This document shows, piece after piece, positions 1-7,572 of a stretch of DNA of 34,397 nucleotides; positions within the stretch are counted from its first letter, which is position 1, and every line of letters begins with the position of its first letter. Where the stretch lies: the NCBI GenBank assembly GCA_027485285.1, contig JAIXRH010000128.1, positions 1 to 34,397 of the forward strand, given 5' to 3'. Origin of the DNA: Comamonadaceae bacterium (lineage in GTDB: Bacteria > Pseudomonadota > Gammaproteobacteria > Burkholderiales > Burkholderiaceae_C). The position numbers and the translations under genes are program-made. The notes beneath the pieces were generated by a model, which had not been told where the DNA came from, made no database searches, and worked only from the letters and a program-made list of their open reading frames with translations.

Positions 1-579
1 CAGGCGTGGCGCAAACATGGGCACATCGCGTTGCAAGTAGCAGCGCACAAAGTCTTCGCGCCAGCTCAGGCTGGCCGCATCGTTGGCGGCTAACAAACTG
101 TCTGGAAAGCCACCGCGCAGCCACAGCGCATCGGTGCTCATGCTTTGCCCTTGCAGCTCTTGTGCGTTCACGGGCGTGACCTCTAGATAAGACACCCGCC
201 CTGCCAGCGTTTCGCTGCTTTGCTGCATCAAGTCCAGCGAGGCCGAGCCCAGCAACAAAAACTGCCCCGCGCGTTGCCCCGCCCGCCGCCGCTCGTCAAT
301 GATGCCGCGCAGCACCTCAAACAAACCGGGCAAGCGGTGAATCTCGTCGAGGATGACCAGCTTGTCGCCCTGCATGCGCAAAAAACCGTCGGCATCGTCC
401 AGCTTCAGCCGGTCGGCGGGGCGTTCAAGGTCGAGGTAAACCGAGGCCTGTGGCCACGTGCGTGCCGCCTCTAGAGCGAGCGTGGTTTTGCCCACTTGGC
501 GCGGCCCGAGCAACACCACAGCGGGCGCTTGCTGGAGCTTGTCTTGCAGTTGGGAGAGGGCTTGGCGTGGAATCATCAT
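1..579 (-). CDS. AAA ATPase, DUF4143 family (3' part outside window)
   Basis: The first 193 codons are visible; the gene runs off the left edge. The translation shows a Walker A motif GPRQVGKTT at residues 25-33, a Walker B strand LVILDE at 74-79, a sensor-like LLLGSAS near 110 and LAGR at 125-128. YLQRDVP at 181-187 is typical of the start of the C-terminal DUF4143 region. This is the COG1373 type of P-loop ATPase, about 400 residues long, whose physiological role is unknown and which is patchily distributed in bacteria. Two ATG codons in tandem (577-579 and 574-576) can both serve as start. Both lie inside one arm of a perfect inverted repeat, so initiation or transcription may be controlled there. 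No Shine-Dalgarno sequence is evident. The family call is secure; the function is unknown. Confidence 0.85.
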   Translation of the reverse strand, partial: MMIPRQALSQLQDKLQQAPAVVLLGPRQVGKTTLALEAARTWPQASVYLDLERPADRLKLDDADGFLRMQGDKLVILDEIHRLPGLFEVLRGIIDERRRAGQRAGQFLLLGSASLDLMQQSSETLAGRVSYLEVTPVNAQELQGQSMSTDALWLRGGFPDSLLAANDAASLSWREDFVRCYLQRDVPMFAPRL

Positions 580-619
580 TGAAATTTTAACGTGAGACTT
601 TAAAATTTCAATGATGATT
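571..619. repeat. Perfect 20-bp inverted repeat over the ATPase start codon
   Basis: Bases 571-590 are the exact reverse complement of 600-619, separated by 9 bases (591-599). The left arm contains the tandem ATG codons of the minus-strand ATPase gene. By symmetry the right arm carries ATG-ATG-ATT reading rightward, which opens a frame of only eight codons (611-637). In the ATPase mRNA the arms could pair and bury the start codons; as DNA the site could be an operator. The arms are AT-rich. The repeat is directly visible; any role is inference. Confidence 0.9.
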
Positions 620-796
620 AAGCGAATAAAGAGCTAAAAAGTGTATTTGGTGGGTATTTAGGAATTAATTATTTCTCTCTCTGGTCTATATTCCTGCTTC
701 GCAGTTGCGGGAGGAGTTGTCCGACTGCTCTGGTTTTATACCGCAGGGTTTGCGGTCTACATAACGTTAAAAGTCTCAACCACGAGGGAGTGCCAT

Positions 797-1048
797 ATGA
801 GCATCAAACAAGTCATAGCGTCAGCCGGGGAGAACTTGCACACAATCATCATCACGGCGCGCGAAGAAGATGGAAGTGTCGAAGCCCGAGAGGCAGAGCC
901 ATATAGCTATAGATTCAAAGGTGGTCGCGAACTGCTCTTCTGTTACGACATAGCCAAACAAGGCACACGCTCCTTTGTTGTTGCACGAATTATCGCGGTC
1001 AAGGAAACCGCTAATTCATTCGCGCCGCGCTGGCCTGTCGAGGTTTAA
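797..1048 (+). CDS. Small stand-alone WYL-like domain protein
   Basis: An 83-residue product with a clear start: GAGGGAG lies 7 bases before ATG. The middle and end resemble the core of the WYL domain, a ligand- or nucleic-acid-sensing fold usually found at the C-terminus of HTH regulators: EPYSYRFKGGRELLFCYD (about residues 34-51), then RSFVVARIIAVKET and a closing F-x-PRWPVE. No DNA-binding segment is present, so it is a single-domain form. The gene is AT-richer than the chromosome around it and is followed after 31 bases by a second tiny gene on the same strand. Together they appear to fill one integron-like cassette. The fold assignment comes from pattern memory only; no partner protein is visible. 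Confidence 0.6.
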   Translation: MSIKQVIASAGENLHTIIITAREEDGSVEAREAEPYSYRFKGGRELLFCYDIAKQGTRSFVVARIIAVKETANSFAPRWPVEV

Positions 1049-1079
1049 AACAACCTCATAAGTTCATAGGGAGAGCTGA

Positions 1080-1247
1080 ATGGTTATTAAGAAAATTCAC
1101 CCGCCCAAGCCACCGAAGCCAATTGACCGGATTCAAAACATCAAGACAGTGCGTCCCATAGGAAAAACAAAGTGGGTTAAAGCCCATTGGCGCTGGGACT
1201 ACAACACAAGAAAATGGGAATGGGTTTTGGGGCACTGGAGTGCTTAA
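1080..1247 (+). CDS. Tiny Trp-rich protein with a WxxxHW/WxxGHW repeat
   Basis: A 55-codon frame with a good ribosome binding site (GGGAGAG, about 5 bases before ATG). The N-terminal third is Lys/Pro-rich (HPPKPPKP at residues 7-14). The C-terminal third carries two related Trp motifs, WVKAHW (about 32-37) and WVLGHW (about 48-53), separated by RWDYNTRKWE. This spacing recalls the YXWGXW/WxPGHW repeats of some small exported or lipid-anchored proteins, but no signal peptide is visible here. It follows the WYL-like gene by 31 bases and precedes the attC-like site by 18 bases, the position expected of the last gene in a cassette. Function unknown. The stop is TAA at 1245-1247. Confidence 0.55.
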   Translation: MVIKKIHPPKPPKPIDRIQNIKTVRPIGKTKWVKAHWRWDYNTRKWEWVLGHWSA

Positions 1248-1265
1248 AACGACTTTTAATATGGC

Positions 1266-1340
1266 GCTCAACCTCGCTCCCTTCGGTCGCTGGACGTTGC
1301 GCGATAAAGCCGCACAGCGCCGGTTAGCTCTACGTTAGGC
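1266..1340 (+). other. Integron attC-like recombination site
   Basis: Bases 1334-1340 read GTTAGGC and fit the attC R' consensus GTTRRRY. Bases 1266-1272 read GCTCAAC and fit R'' (RYYYAAC). The two can pair with one wobble and one mismatch. Between them are imperfect inverted segments: CGCTG 1288-1292 with CAGCG 1315-1319, and TGCG 1298-1301 with CGCA 1311-1314. GGCGCT/AGCGCC (1263-1268/1316-1321) is an alternative outer pairing. The layout, an imperfect palindrome of about 75 bases just after one ORF and 24 bases before the next ATG in the same orientation, is that of a cassette junction. The L boxes are not clean, so a covariance-model check is needed. Confidence 0.65.
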
Positions 1341-1364
1341 TTTGAATCAACTACGCTGAACCGC

Positions 1365-2156
1365 ATGTCTATCGAATCCAATCCCGCGAGTCGACTTCAT
1401 ACCCTTCTATTGGGATTGTTGAACGGCGATCCCAAAGAACGAGTTCTCGATGCCTGGGCTCGTGTTCTCGAGGTATCCGACAGGCACGACGTGGAGATTC
1501 CGCGTCGCCTCGTAGAACTCAACGATCTGCTGGACGACACCGAACAAGCCATAAAGCTAAATCCAAAGCTGAACCCTAAGATTTACTTATCTTGCTTCCC
1601 GCAAGTTCGAACAGTCTTCTCGCCGCTGTTCATTCAAAACAGCCGCGAAGGCATGATCACAGGGCATTTGACTCCGGAAGTAATGGCCCGGATGGAATTT
1701 TGTGCCGAAGCATTGAAGCAAGGTTGGAGTGAAGTTGAAATTCCAAATGATGATCTCCAAGAGATTTCGGAGGACCTAAATAAACTTATTGAGGCAGTTG
1801 CATCCAGCAGCGTAGAAGTTCGTCTCCGAAAGGCTCTCCTAGAAGCACTCGAAGGGGTCCGTCTCTCGCTCTCGCTGTACCGTATCTATGGCGCAAAGGG
1901 CTTGAAGAAAAACTTGCAAGGGCTATTCGGGCTCGTATTCACCGAGCGAGCCGAGTTAAGGAACGAAGCGAGCAAGAATGCGGACGTAATCGATCGGCTA
2001 GGCAAGCTGATGGACAAGATTGACTCGGTATCTGCGAAAGCGCTGAAGGTTCATAAGGCCTTAACTGCGACAATTCAATTTCTCATTGGACTAGTTACTG
2101 ATTCTGATGAAAAGCTAAACAATGAACAATCGCCTCCGGACTCCATCGAAGAATAA
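1365..2156 (+). CDS. Unknown helical protein, cassette-borne
   Basis: A 263-residue product that I do not recognise. It begins 24 bases after the attC-like core, as cassette genes do, and has no clear Shine-Dalgarno sequence. Composition suggests an almost wholly alpha-helical protein: charged amphipathic stretches (for example ERVLDAWARVLEV near residue 26 and VEVRLRKALLEALEGVRLSL near 150) and heptad-like Leu/Ile spacing. A single moderately hydrophobic segment near the C-terminus (ATIQFLIGLV, about residues 237-246) is followed by an acidic tail. There are no P-loop, nuclease or HTH motifs. Codon use (AAG, ATA, CGA, GGG) and lower GC differ from the neighbouring uvrA, which supports recent acquisition. 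It could be a defence-associated or stress protein like many cassette genes, but nothing in the sequence shows that. Confidence 0.7.
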   Translation: MSIESNPASRLHTLLLGLLNGDPKERVLDAWARVLEVSDRHDVEIPRRLVELNDLLDDTEQAIKLNPKLNPKIYLSCFPQVRTVFSPLFIQNSREGMITGHLTPEVMARMEFCAEALKQGWSEVEIPNDDLQEISEDLNKLIEAVASSSVEVRLRKALLEALEGVRLSLSLYRIYGAKGLKKNLQGLFGLVFTERAELRNEASKNADVIDRLGKLMDKIDSVSAKALKVHKALTATIQFLIGLVTDSDEKLNNEQSPPDSIEE

Positions 2157-2165
2157 CCCTTCCAT

Positions 2166-2213
2166 CAACCGGACAATAACTGGCCAGTTTCGCTATCCGG
2201 TTATTGCCGGTTG
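2166..2213. terminator. Long bulged hairpin between convergent genes
   Basis: Bases 2166-2183 pair with 2197-2213 as a 17-bp stem containing one G-T wobble, with a single unpaired A at 2173 and a 13-base loop. It lies between the stop of the unknown gene (2156) and the stop of uvrA (2223), so it is well placed as a shared terminator. There is no strong T-run on either side, so intrinsic termination is not certain. The single-base bulge also resembles the extrahelical base of attC sites, but the flanks do not match RYYYAAC/GTTRRRY. Confidence 0.5.
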
Positions 2214-2222
2214 TCTCAAAAG

Positions 2223-5198
2223 TTAACCCCCCAACAACCTCTTCAAATACCTCCCCGTAAAGCTAGCCGCATTCGCCGCCAACTCCTCCGGCGTGCCCAC
2301 GCCCACCACCATGCCACCCCCACTGCCGCCCTCTGGGCCCATGTCAATTAGCCAATCAGCGGTTTTGATCACGTCGAGGTTGTGCTCGATGATGACGATG
2401 GTGTTGCCCGCGTCGCGCAGGTGTTGCAGCACTTTCAGCAGCAGCGCAATGTCGGCAAAGTGCAAGCCCGTGGTGGGCTCGTCCAAGATGTAGAGGGTGC
2501 GGCCTGTGTCGCGTTTGCTCAGCTCCAAGGCCAGCTTCACGCGTTGCGCTTCACCGCCGGATAGCGTGGTGGCGGCTTGGCCGAGTTGCAAATACGACAG
2601 GCCCACGTCCATCAAGGTTTGCAGCTTGCGGGCAATGTTGGGCACGGCGTTGAAGAACTGCAAAGCAGCCTCTACCGTCAGCTCTAAAACCTGCGCAATG
2701 TTTTTGCCCTTGTACATCACCTCTAGTGTTTCGCGGTTGTAGCGCAAGCCGTGGCACACATCGCAGGGCACATACACGTCGGGCAAGAAGTGCATTTCCA
2801 CTTTCACCATGCCGTCGCCTTGGCACGCCTCGCAGCGGCCACCGCCTGAGCCTGCGGCCACGTTGAAGCTGAATCGCCCTGGGCCATAGCCGCGCTCGCG
2901 CGCCATGGGCACTTCGGCCATCAGCTCGCGAATGGGGGTGAAGAGGCCGGTGTACGTGGCGGGGTTGCTGCGCGGTGTGCGGCCAATGGGCGACTGGTCG
3001 ACGTTGATCACTTTGTCGAAATAGTCGAGGCCCGTGATTTCGTCGTGCGCCGCGGGCTCGTCGTGCGCACGGTGAATCGCGTGCGCCGCTGCGGTGTACA
3101 ACGTGTCGTTCACCAGCGTGGATTTGCCCGAGCCCGACACACCCGTGACGCAGGTGAGCAAGCCCACAGGAAAATCAGCAGTGACGTTTTTCAAGTTGTT
3201 GCCACGCGCACCACGGATGCGAATGACTTGATGCGCTGATGCTTCTTTGTGTAGTTTGCGTTGGAACTTCAGCTCTTCCGCTTCCACGGGCAAAAAGGCG
3301 TTGCGCTTGGCAGGCACGTCGATGCGCAGCACTTGCGCGAGGTAGCGGCCCGTCAGTGAGTTGGGGTTGGCTTCAATCTCGGCGGGTGTGCCACGCGCCA
3401 TCACTTGGCCGCCGTGCACGCCCGCGCCAGGGCCCATGTCCACGCAAAAGTCGGCGGCGCGAATCATGTCTTCGTCGTGTTCCACCACCAGCACGCTGTT
3501 GCCAATGTCACGCAGGTGTTTGAGGGTGTCGATGAGGCGGTCGTTGTCGCGCTGGTGCAGGCCAATGCTGGGCTCGTCCAACACATACATGACGCCCGTG
3601 AGGCCCGAGCCAATTTGGCTGGCCAAACGAATGCGCTGCGCTTCGCCGCCCGACAAGGTGTCGGCACTGCGGTCGAGGCTGAGGTAGTTCAGGCCCACGT
3701 CGTTCAAGAACTTCAAACGTGAGGCAATTTCGCGCACCACTTTGTCTGCAATCTCGGCTTTGGCGCCGTGCAGTTTGAGCGTGTTGAAGTAGCCAAAGCA
3801 TTCGCCCAGCGTGGTGTGGCTGATGTCAAAAATGCCGCGCATTTGCGTGCCCTCGCCAATGCGCACGTTGCGCGCTTCGCGGCGCAAACGGGTGCCACCG
3901 CACGAGGTACAGGCACGCACGCCACGGTAGCGAGACAGGTCTTCGCGCACCACGGTGGAGTCGGTCTCGCGGTAGCGGCGTTCCATGTTGACCAAGATGC
4001 CTTCGAAGGGGTGCTTCTTGCTCAGCTTTTTGCCAGAGCCGTTTTCTAGGCTGTAGTTGAACTTGATCTCTTCGTCGCCCGAGCCGTACAACAGCACTTG
4101 GCGTGTCTCGGGGCTCAGGTCTTCAAACGGGGTGTCGAGGTCAAACTTGTAGTGCTTGGCCAAGCTCTCCAGCAGGGTGAAGTAATGCGCGTTGCGGCGG
4201 TCCCAGCCCTTGATGGCGCCGCTGCCCAAGCTGAGTGAGGGAAACGCCACCACGCGCGCGGGGTCGAAATAGTCTTGGTGACCCAAGCCGTCACACGAGG
4301 GGCAAGCGCCCACGGGTGAGTTGAACGAGAACAAACGCGGCTCAAGCTCGCTGATGGAATACGTGCACTGCGGGCAAGAAAACTTGGCGTTGAACGCGTG
4401 CTCCACATCCGTGTCCATCTCGAGCGCAATGGCGCGGCCTTCGGCCAAACGCAAAGCGGCTTCAAAGCTCTCGGCCAAACGCTGGCGCAGGCCGGGCGGG
4501 GGCGCGGCCACGGCCACATCGCCAACGCTGGGCGCGGTCACAGGTGTGGGTGCTGCTGGCGCTTCGTGGCGCACCTTGATGCGGTCTATCACCACGTCGA
4601 TGTCGTGCTTCTCGGTTTTCTTCAGCTCGGGCAACTCGTCGTATTCGTACACCTTGCCTTCGATGCGAAAACGCACATAGCCCTGCGCTTGCAGCTGCGT
4701 GAAGAGCTCGCTGTACTCGCCCTTGCGGTTGCGCGCGATGGGGGCGAGCAGCATGAGCTTGGTGTCTTCGGGCATGGCCATCACAGCGTCCACCATTTGC
4801 GACACGCTTTGCGCTTGCAGCGCCAAGTTGTGGTCGGGGCAATAGGGCGTGCCCGCGCGGGCAAACAGCAAGCGCAGGTAGTCGTGAATTTCGGTCACCG
4901 TGCCCACGGTGGAGCGTGGGTTGTGGCTGGTCGCTTTTTGCTCAATGCTGATGGCGGGCGACAGGCCCTCAATCAGGTCCACATCGGGCTTGTCCAAGCG
5001 GCCCAAAAACTGGCGCGCGTAGGCCGACAGGCTTTCTACATAACGGCGCTGGCCTTCGGCATACAGCGTGTCAAACGCGAGGCTGGATTTGCCCGAACCC
5101 GACAAACCCGTGATGACCACCAATTGGTTGCGCGGAATGTCGAGGTCGATGTTTTTCAGGTTGTGCGTGCGCGCCCCGCGAATGCTGATGTTTCGCAT
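2223..5198 (-). CDS. uvrA: UvrABC excinuclease subunit A
   Basis: DNA-damage sensor of nucleotide excision repair; as an ATP-dependent dimer it loads UvrB on lesions. The 991-residue product carries both ABC ATPase modules: Walker [10 protein letters not shown] near residue 30 and a second GVSGSGKST, signature [12 protein letters not shown] in the first module and [12 protein letters not shown] in the second. The zinc-binding pairs CPQC...CPSC and CEAC...CDVC are present. An Ala/Pro-rich insertion ([12 protein letters not shown] and following) explains why it is about 50 residues longer than E. coli UvrA; such inserts are common in related betaproteobacteria. The frame stays open upstream to 5540, but family alignment begins at [16 protein letters not shown], so ATG at 5196-5198 is chosen. 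No LexA-type CTGT-N8-ACAG box was seen in 5199-5337. Confidence 0.97.
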   Translation of the reverse strand: MRNISIRGARTHNLKNIDLDIPRNQLVVITGLSGSGKSSLAFDTLYAEGQRRYVESLSAYARQFLGRLDKPDVDLIEGLSPAISIEQKATSHNPRSTVGTVTEIHDYLRLLFARAGTPYCPDHNLALQAQSVSQMVDAVMAMPEDTKLMLLAPIARNRKGEYSELFTQLQAQGYVRFRIEGKVYEYDELPELKKTEKHDIDVVIDRIKVRHEAPAAPTPVTAPSVGDVAVAAPPPGLRQRLAESFEAALRLAEGRAIALEMDTDVEHAFNAKFSCPQCTYSISELEPRLFSFNSPVGACPSCDGLGHQDYFDPARVVAFPSLSLGSGAIKGWDRRNAHYFTLLESLAKHYKFDLDTPFEDLSPETRQVLLYGSGDEEIKFNYSLENGSGKKLSKKHPFEGILVNMERRYRETDSTVVREDLSRYRGVRACTSCGGTRLRREARNVRIGEGTQMRGIFDISHTTLGECFGYFNTLKLHGAKAEIADKVVREIASRLKFLNDVGLNYLSLDRSADTLSGGEAQRIRLASQIGSGLTGVMYVLDEPSIGLHQRDNDRLIDTLKHLRDIGNSVLVVEHDEDMIRAADFCVDMGPGAGVHGGQVMARGTPAEIEANPNSLTGRYLAQVLRIDVPAKRNAFLPVEAEELKFQRKLHKEASAHQVIRIRGARGNNLKNVTADFPVGLLTCVTGVSGSGKSTLVNDTLYTAAAHAIHRAHDEPAAHDEITGLDYFDKVINVDQSPIGRTPRSNPATYTGLFTPIRELMAEVPMARERGYGPGRFSFNVAAGSGGGRCEACQGDGMVKVEMHFLPDVYVPCDVCHGLRYNRETLEVMYKGKNIAQVLELTVEAALQFFNAVPNIARKLQTLMDVGLSYLQLGQAATTLSGGEAQRVKLALELSKRDTGRTLYILDEPTTGLHFADIALLLKVLQHLRDAGNTIVIIEHNLDVIKTADWLIDMGPEGGSGGGMVVGVGTPEELAANAASFTGRYLKRLLGG

Positions 5199-5337
5199 GG
5201 CTGATGGATGGGTCAGGGCTTGGCCTAAGTAGGCGCCGTCAGAAGGTGCGTTCACTGGACACTCAAAATAAAAGGGCAACCCGACATGATAGTGGCGGCG
5301 CAAGTCACTGGCGGGGAATGCGGGACAATGGCAGGCT

Positions 5338-6573
5338 GTGACCTTCAACCTGACCCCCACCCCCGCGCTAGACGACAGCCCCACCATGACGCCCCTTGAG
5401 CGGCGATCTAGCTTGACGCTGGCGTCGATTTTTTCGCTGCGCTTGCTGGGTTTGTTCTTGGTGATGCCTGTGTTTGCGCTGGAAGCGCGCAAGTACCCCG
5501 GCGGGGATGACCCCGCGCTGATTGGCTTGGCCATGGGCATTTATGGCCTCACGCAGGGCCTGTTGCAAATCCCGTTTGGCATGGCGTCGGACCGCTTGGG
5601 CCGCAAGCGGGTGATCCTGTTTGGCTTGCTGGTGTTTGGTTTGGGCAGTTTGTTGGCGGGATATGCGGATTCTCTGTACGAGCTTTTGGTGGGCCGTGCC
5701 TTGCAGGGCGCAGGTGCTGTGTCTGCCGCCGTGACGGCCTTGTTGGCCGATCAAACCCGTGACGTGGTGCGCACCAAAGCCTTGGCCTTGGTGAGTGCTG
5801 GCATTGGGCTGATGTTTGCTTTGTCGCTGGTGGTGGCGCCTTTGTTGAACGCCCATATTGGCTTATCGGGTTTGTTTTTTCTCACCGCCGTGCTGGCAGT
5901 GATGGGCATGGCGGTGGTGGTCTGGGCGGTGCCACCTGAGCCCGCTGTGCTGAAAGACGCGGGGCGGGGCGGTTTGCGGCGGGTGCTGTCTGACCCTGCG
6001 CTGCTGCGTTTGAACCTCGGCGTGTTTGTGCTCAATGCGGTGCAACTGGCGATGTGGGTGGTGGTGCCCGCCATGTTGGTGCAAGCCGGTTGGCTCAAAG
6101 ACGACCATTGGCAAATCTATTTGCCCGCCGTTTTGGGCTCCTTCGTCGTGATGGGGGGCGTGTTTCCGTTGGAGCGTCGCGGTTATTTGCGCGCCGTCTT
6201 TTTGAGCGCGATTGCCTTGTTGGCTTTGGTGCAACTTGCCTTTGTGTGGGTGTCGTCGGATGTGCCCAGCATCACGTGGCTGGCTTGGTTGCTGTTTGCC
6301 TTTTTTTGTGGCTTCAATGTGTTGGAAGCCACGCAGCCCAGCATGGTGTCGCGTATCGCACCCGCTTCCTCGCGCGGGGCCGCCATGGGCATTTACAACA
6401 CATTGCAGTCGCTTGGCTTTTTTGCGGGTGGCTTGATGGGCGGCCAGTTGGCCAAAAGTCACGGCACACAAGGGCTGTTTGTAACTTGCGCGGCACTCAT
6501 GCTGGTGTGGCTGGTGGTAGCTTGGCCCATGGTGGCGCCTCAGCGCCCAGCCCCTTCCGCAAAGACCCCATAA
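5338..6573 (+). CDS. MFS transporter (YajR-like drug/sugar efflux type)
   Basis: A 411-residue inner-membrane protein with about 12 hydrophobic segments. The major facilitator motif A appears as [12 protein letters not shown] between helices 2 and 3, and [10 protein letters not shown] marks the helix-4 region with its conserved Arg. Closest in character to the YajR/Bcr-type proton-driven exporters; the substrate cannot be read from sequence. The frame opens with GTG at 5338. ATG at 5386 (MTPLERRSS) is an alternative that removes a Thr/Pro-rich tail; neither has a good ribosome binding site. It is divergent from uvrA, and ssb follows after 27 bases. The uvrA-MFS-ssb order is, as I recall, conserved in Comamonadaceae, so co-transcription with ssb is possible. 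Confidence 0.88.
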   Translation: MTFNLTPTPALDDSPTMTPLERRSSLTLASIFSLRLLGLFLVMPVFALEARKYPGGDDPALIGLAMGIYGLTQGLLQIPFGMASDRLGRKRVILFGLLVFGLGSLLAGYADSLYELLVGRALQGAGAVSAAVTALLADQTRDVVRTKALALVSAGIGLMFALSLVVAPLLNAHIGLSGLFFLTAVLAVMGMAVVVWAVPPEPAVLKDAGRGGLRRVLSDPALLRLNLGVFVLNAVQLAMWVVVPAMLVQAGWLKDDHWQIYLPAVLGSFVVMGGVFPLERRGYLRAVFLSAIALLALVQLAFVWVSSDVPSITWLAWLLFAFFCGFNVLEATQPSMVSRIAPASSRGAAMGIYNTLQSLGFFAGGLMGGQLAKSHGTQGLFVTCAALMLVWLVVAWPMVAPQRPAPSAKTP

Positions 6574-6600
6574 TTAGCCCATATCTGGAGGAATTTACCC

Positions 6601-7092
6601 ATGGCATCCGTTAACAAAGTCATCCTCGTCGGCAACTGCGGCCGCGACCCCGAAGTGCGCTACTTGCCCAGCGGCCAAGCCGTGGCCAACGTGAGCGTGG
6701 CGACATCGAGCAAGCGCAAAGACAAAAACAGCGGCGAGATGATTGAAGACACACAGTGGCACCGCGTCACGTTCTATGACCGCTTGGCCGAAATCGCTGG
6801 CGAATACGTCAAAAAAGGCCGCCCCATTTACGTGGAAGGGCGTTTGAAATACGGCGTGTACACCGACAAAACCACGGGCGTCGAAAAAAACACCGTGGAC
6901 ATCATCGCCACTGAGCTGCAGCTCTTGGGTGGACGTGAAGGCATGGGCGGCCCCAGCGGTGGTGGCGAAGAAGGTGGTTACAGCCGTCCTGCCGCGGCCC
7001 CCCGCGCTGCTGCTCCTGCCGCACAGCGCCCTGCGGCTGCAGCGCCTGCCAAAGGTGGCTTTGACGACATGGATGACGACATTCCCTTCTGA
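6601..7092 (+). CDS. ssb: Single-stranded DNA-binding protein
   Basis: Coats single-stranded DNA during replication, recombination and repair and recruits partner enzymes through its tail. The 163-residue product has the N-terminal OB fold (residues 1-110, beginning [20 protein letters not shown], with [12 protein letters not shown] in the middle). A flexible Gly/Ala/Pro-rich linker follows, then the acidic partner-binding tip DDMDDDIPF at the very C-terminus. Length and ends match the family. A strong ribosome binding site (GGAGG) precedes the ATG. A strong terminator follows 26 bases after the stop. Its neighbour across the MFS gene is uvrA, another DNA repair gene, as in many proteobacteria. 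Confidence 0.97.
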   Translation: MASVNKVILVGNCGRDPEVRYLPSGQAVANVSVATSSKRKDKNSGEMIEDTQWHRVTFYDRLAEIAGEYVKKGRPIYVEGRLKYGVYTDKTTGVEKNTVDIIATELQLLGGREGMGGPSGGGEEGGYSRPAAAPRAAAPAAQRPAAAAPAKGGFDDMDDDIPF

Positions 7093-7118
7093 GACCTGGC
7101 CGCTGCAAATCAAGCGCT

Positions 7119-7157
7119 TAAAAAAACCGGCGGGTGATGAGCCCGCCGGTTTTTTTA
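7119..7157. terminator. Strong bidirectional intrinsic terminator after ssb
   Basis: CCGGCGGG (7127-7134) pairs with CCCGCCGG (7142-7149) around a 7-base loop. An A-run of seven precedes the stem and a T-run of seven follows it. This gives U-tracts on both strands, so it ends ssb from the left and the small minus-strand gene (stop at 7169) from the right. Confidence 0.93.
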
Positions 7158-7168
7158 CGTGTGTGTCT

Positions 7169-7375
7169 TCAGTATCTTTTGACGTTGTGCAAAGTCTCTT
7201 GCGCAATCCACCCGATGCGCCCCTCGGCATCCATGCGCTGAATGTCTTCCAACGCCACGCGCATGATGTTGTTTTCTTGTTCCAGCTTGTAGACGCGGTT
7301 GCGCAAATTGCTCGCGTCCAACCACGAGCCAATGGCGCTGAGCAATCGTGCAGCGAAGACGCCCCAATTAGGCAT
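7169..7375 (-). CDS. Small conserved-looking coiled-coil protein
   Basis: A 68-residue product, MPNWGVFAARLLSAIGSWL followed by a Leu/Asn heptad-like segment (LRNRVYKLEQENNIMRVAL, about residues 24-42) and a charged end. It reads as a short amphipathic or hydrophobic N-terminus followed by a coiled coil that could mediate dimerisation. I cannot name the family. Support for a real gene: its stop lies 12 bases from a bidirectional terminator that has a U-tract on its strand, and its composition is protein-like. Against: no clear ribosome binding site precedes the ATG at 7373-7375. An internal ATG (MRVALED) would give about 30 residues only. Confidence 0.55.
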   Translation of the reverse strand: MPNWGVFAARLLSAIGSWLDASNLRNRVYKLEQENNIMRVALEDIQRMDAEGRIGWIAQETLHNVKRY

Positions 7376-7468
7376 CAGCGAAGAAGTTCAAAAGAGATGA
7401 CATGCAAACAGTCTATTGGCAAATTTGTCTTTTAAGTTTGCGTGGCACAACGAAACGTCTGTGAAAAC

Positions 7469-7500
7469 GTTGACCGAAATAATTAAATATTTGCGTCAAC
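7469..7500. promoter_or_regulatory. Operator-like 32-bp inverted repeat
   Basis: GTTGACCGAAATA (7469-7481) and TATTTGCGTCAAC (7488-7500) are inverted copies with 11 of 13 positions pairing and a 6-base AT spacer. The centre-to-centre distance of the GTTGAC/GTCAAC ends suits a dimeric regulator. It sits about 70 bases upstream of the exported-peptide gene at 7573 and about 95 bases upstream of the divergent small gene. The regulator is unknown. Confidence 0.5.
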
Positions 7501-7572
7501 AGCTATGCATCAGCTGCCGTTGTTGAAGTACTCCGATGTTGGAGTTGTTCAAAACCTCAAAGGAAATTTTGT

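Noticed and set aside
1056-1271. Minus-strand open frame of 71 codons opposite the Trp-repeat peptide
   Set aside because: The plus-strand 55-codon frame has a good ribosome binding site and repeated motifs; the minus frame has neither.
2166-2213. Calling the bulged hairpin a second attC site
   Set aside because: The flanking bases (CATCAAC and GTTGTCT) do not satisfy RYYYAAC/GTTRRRY, so it is listed as a probable terminator.
5199-5337. Possible LexA/SOS box between uvrA and the MFS gene
   Set aside because: No CTGT-N8-ACAG or near match was found in the intergenic stretch.
5199-5540. N-terminal extension of UvrA to 5540
   Set aside because: The extra residues resemble no UvrA sequence and would run over the MFS gene start; the family begins at the Met at 5198.
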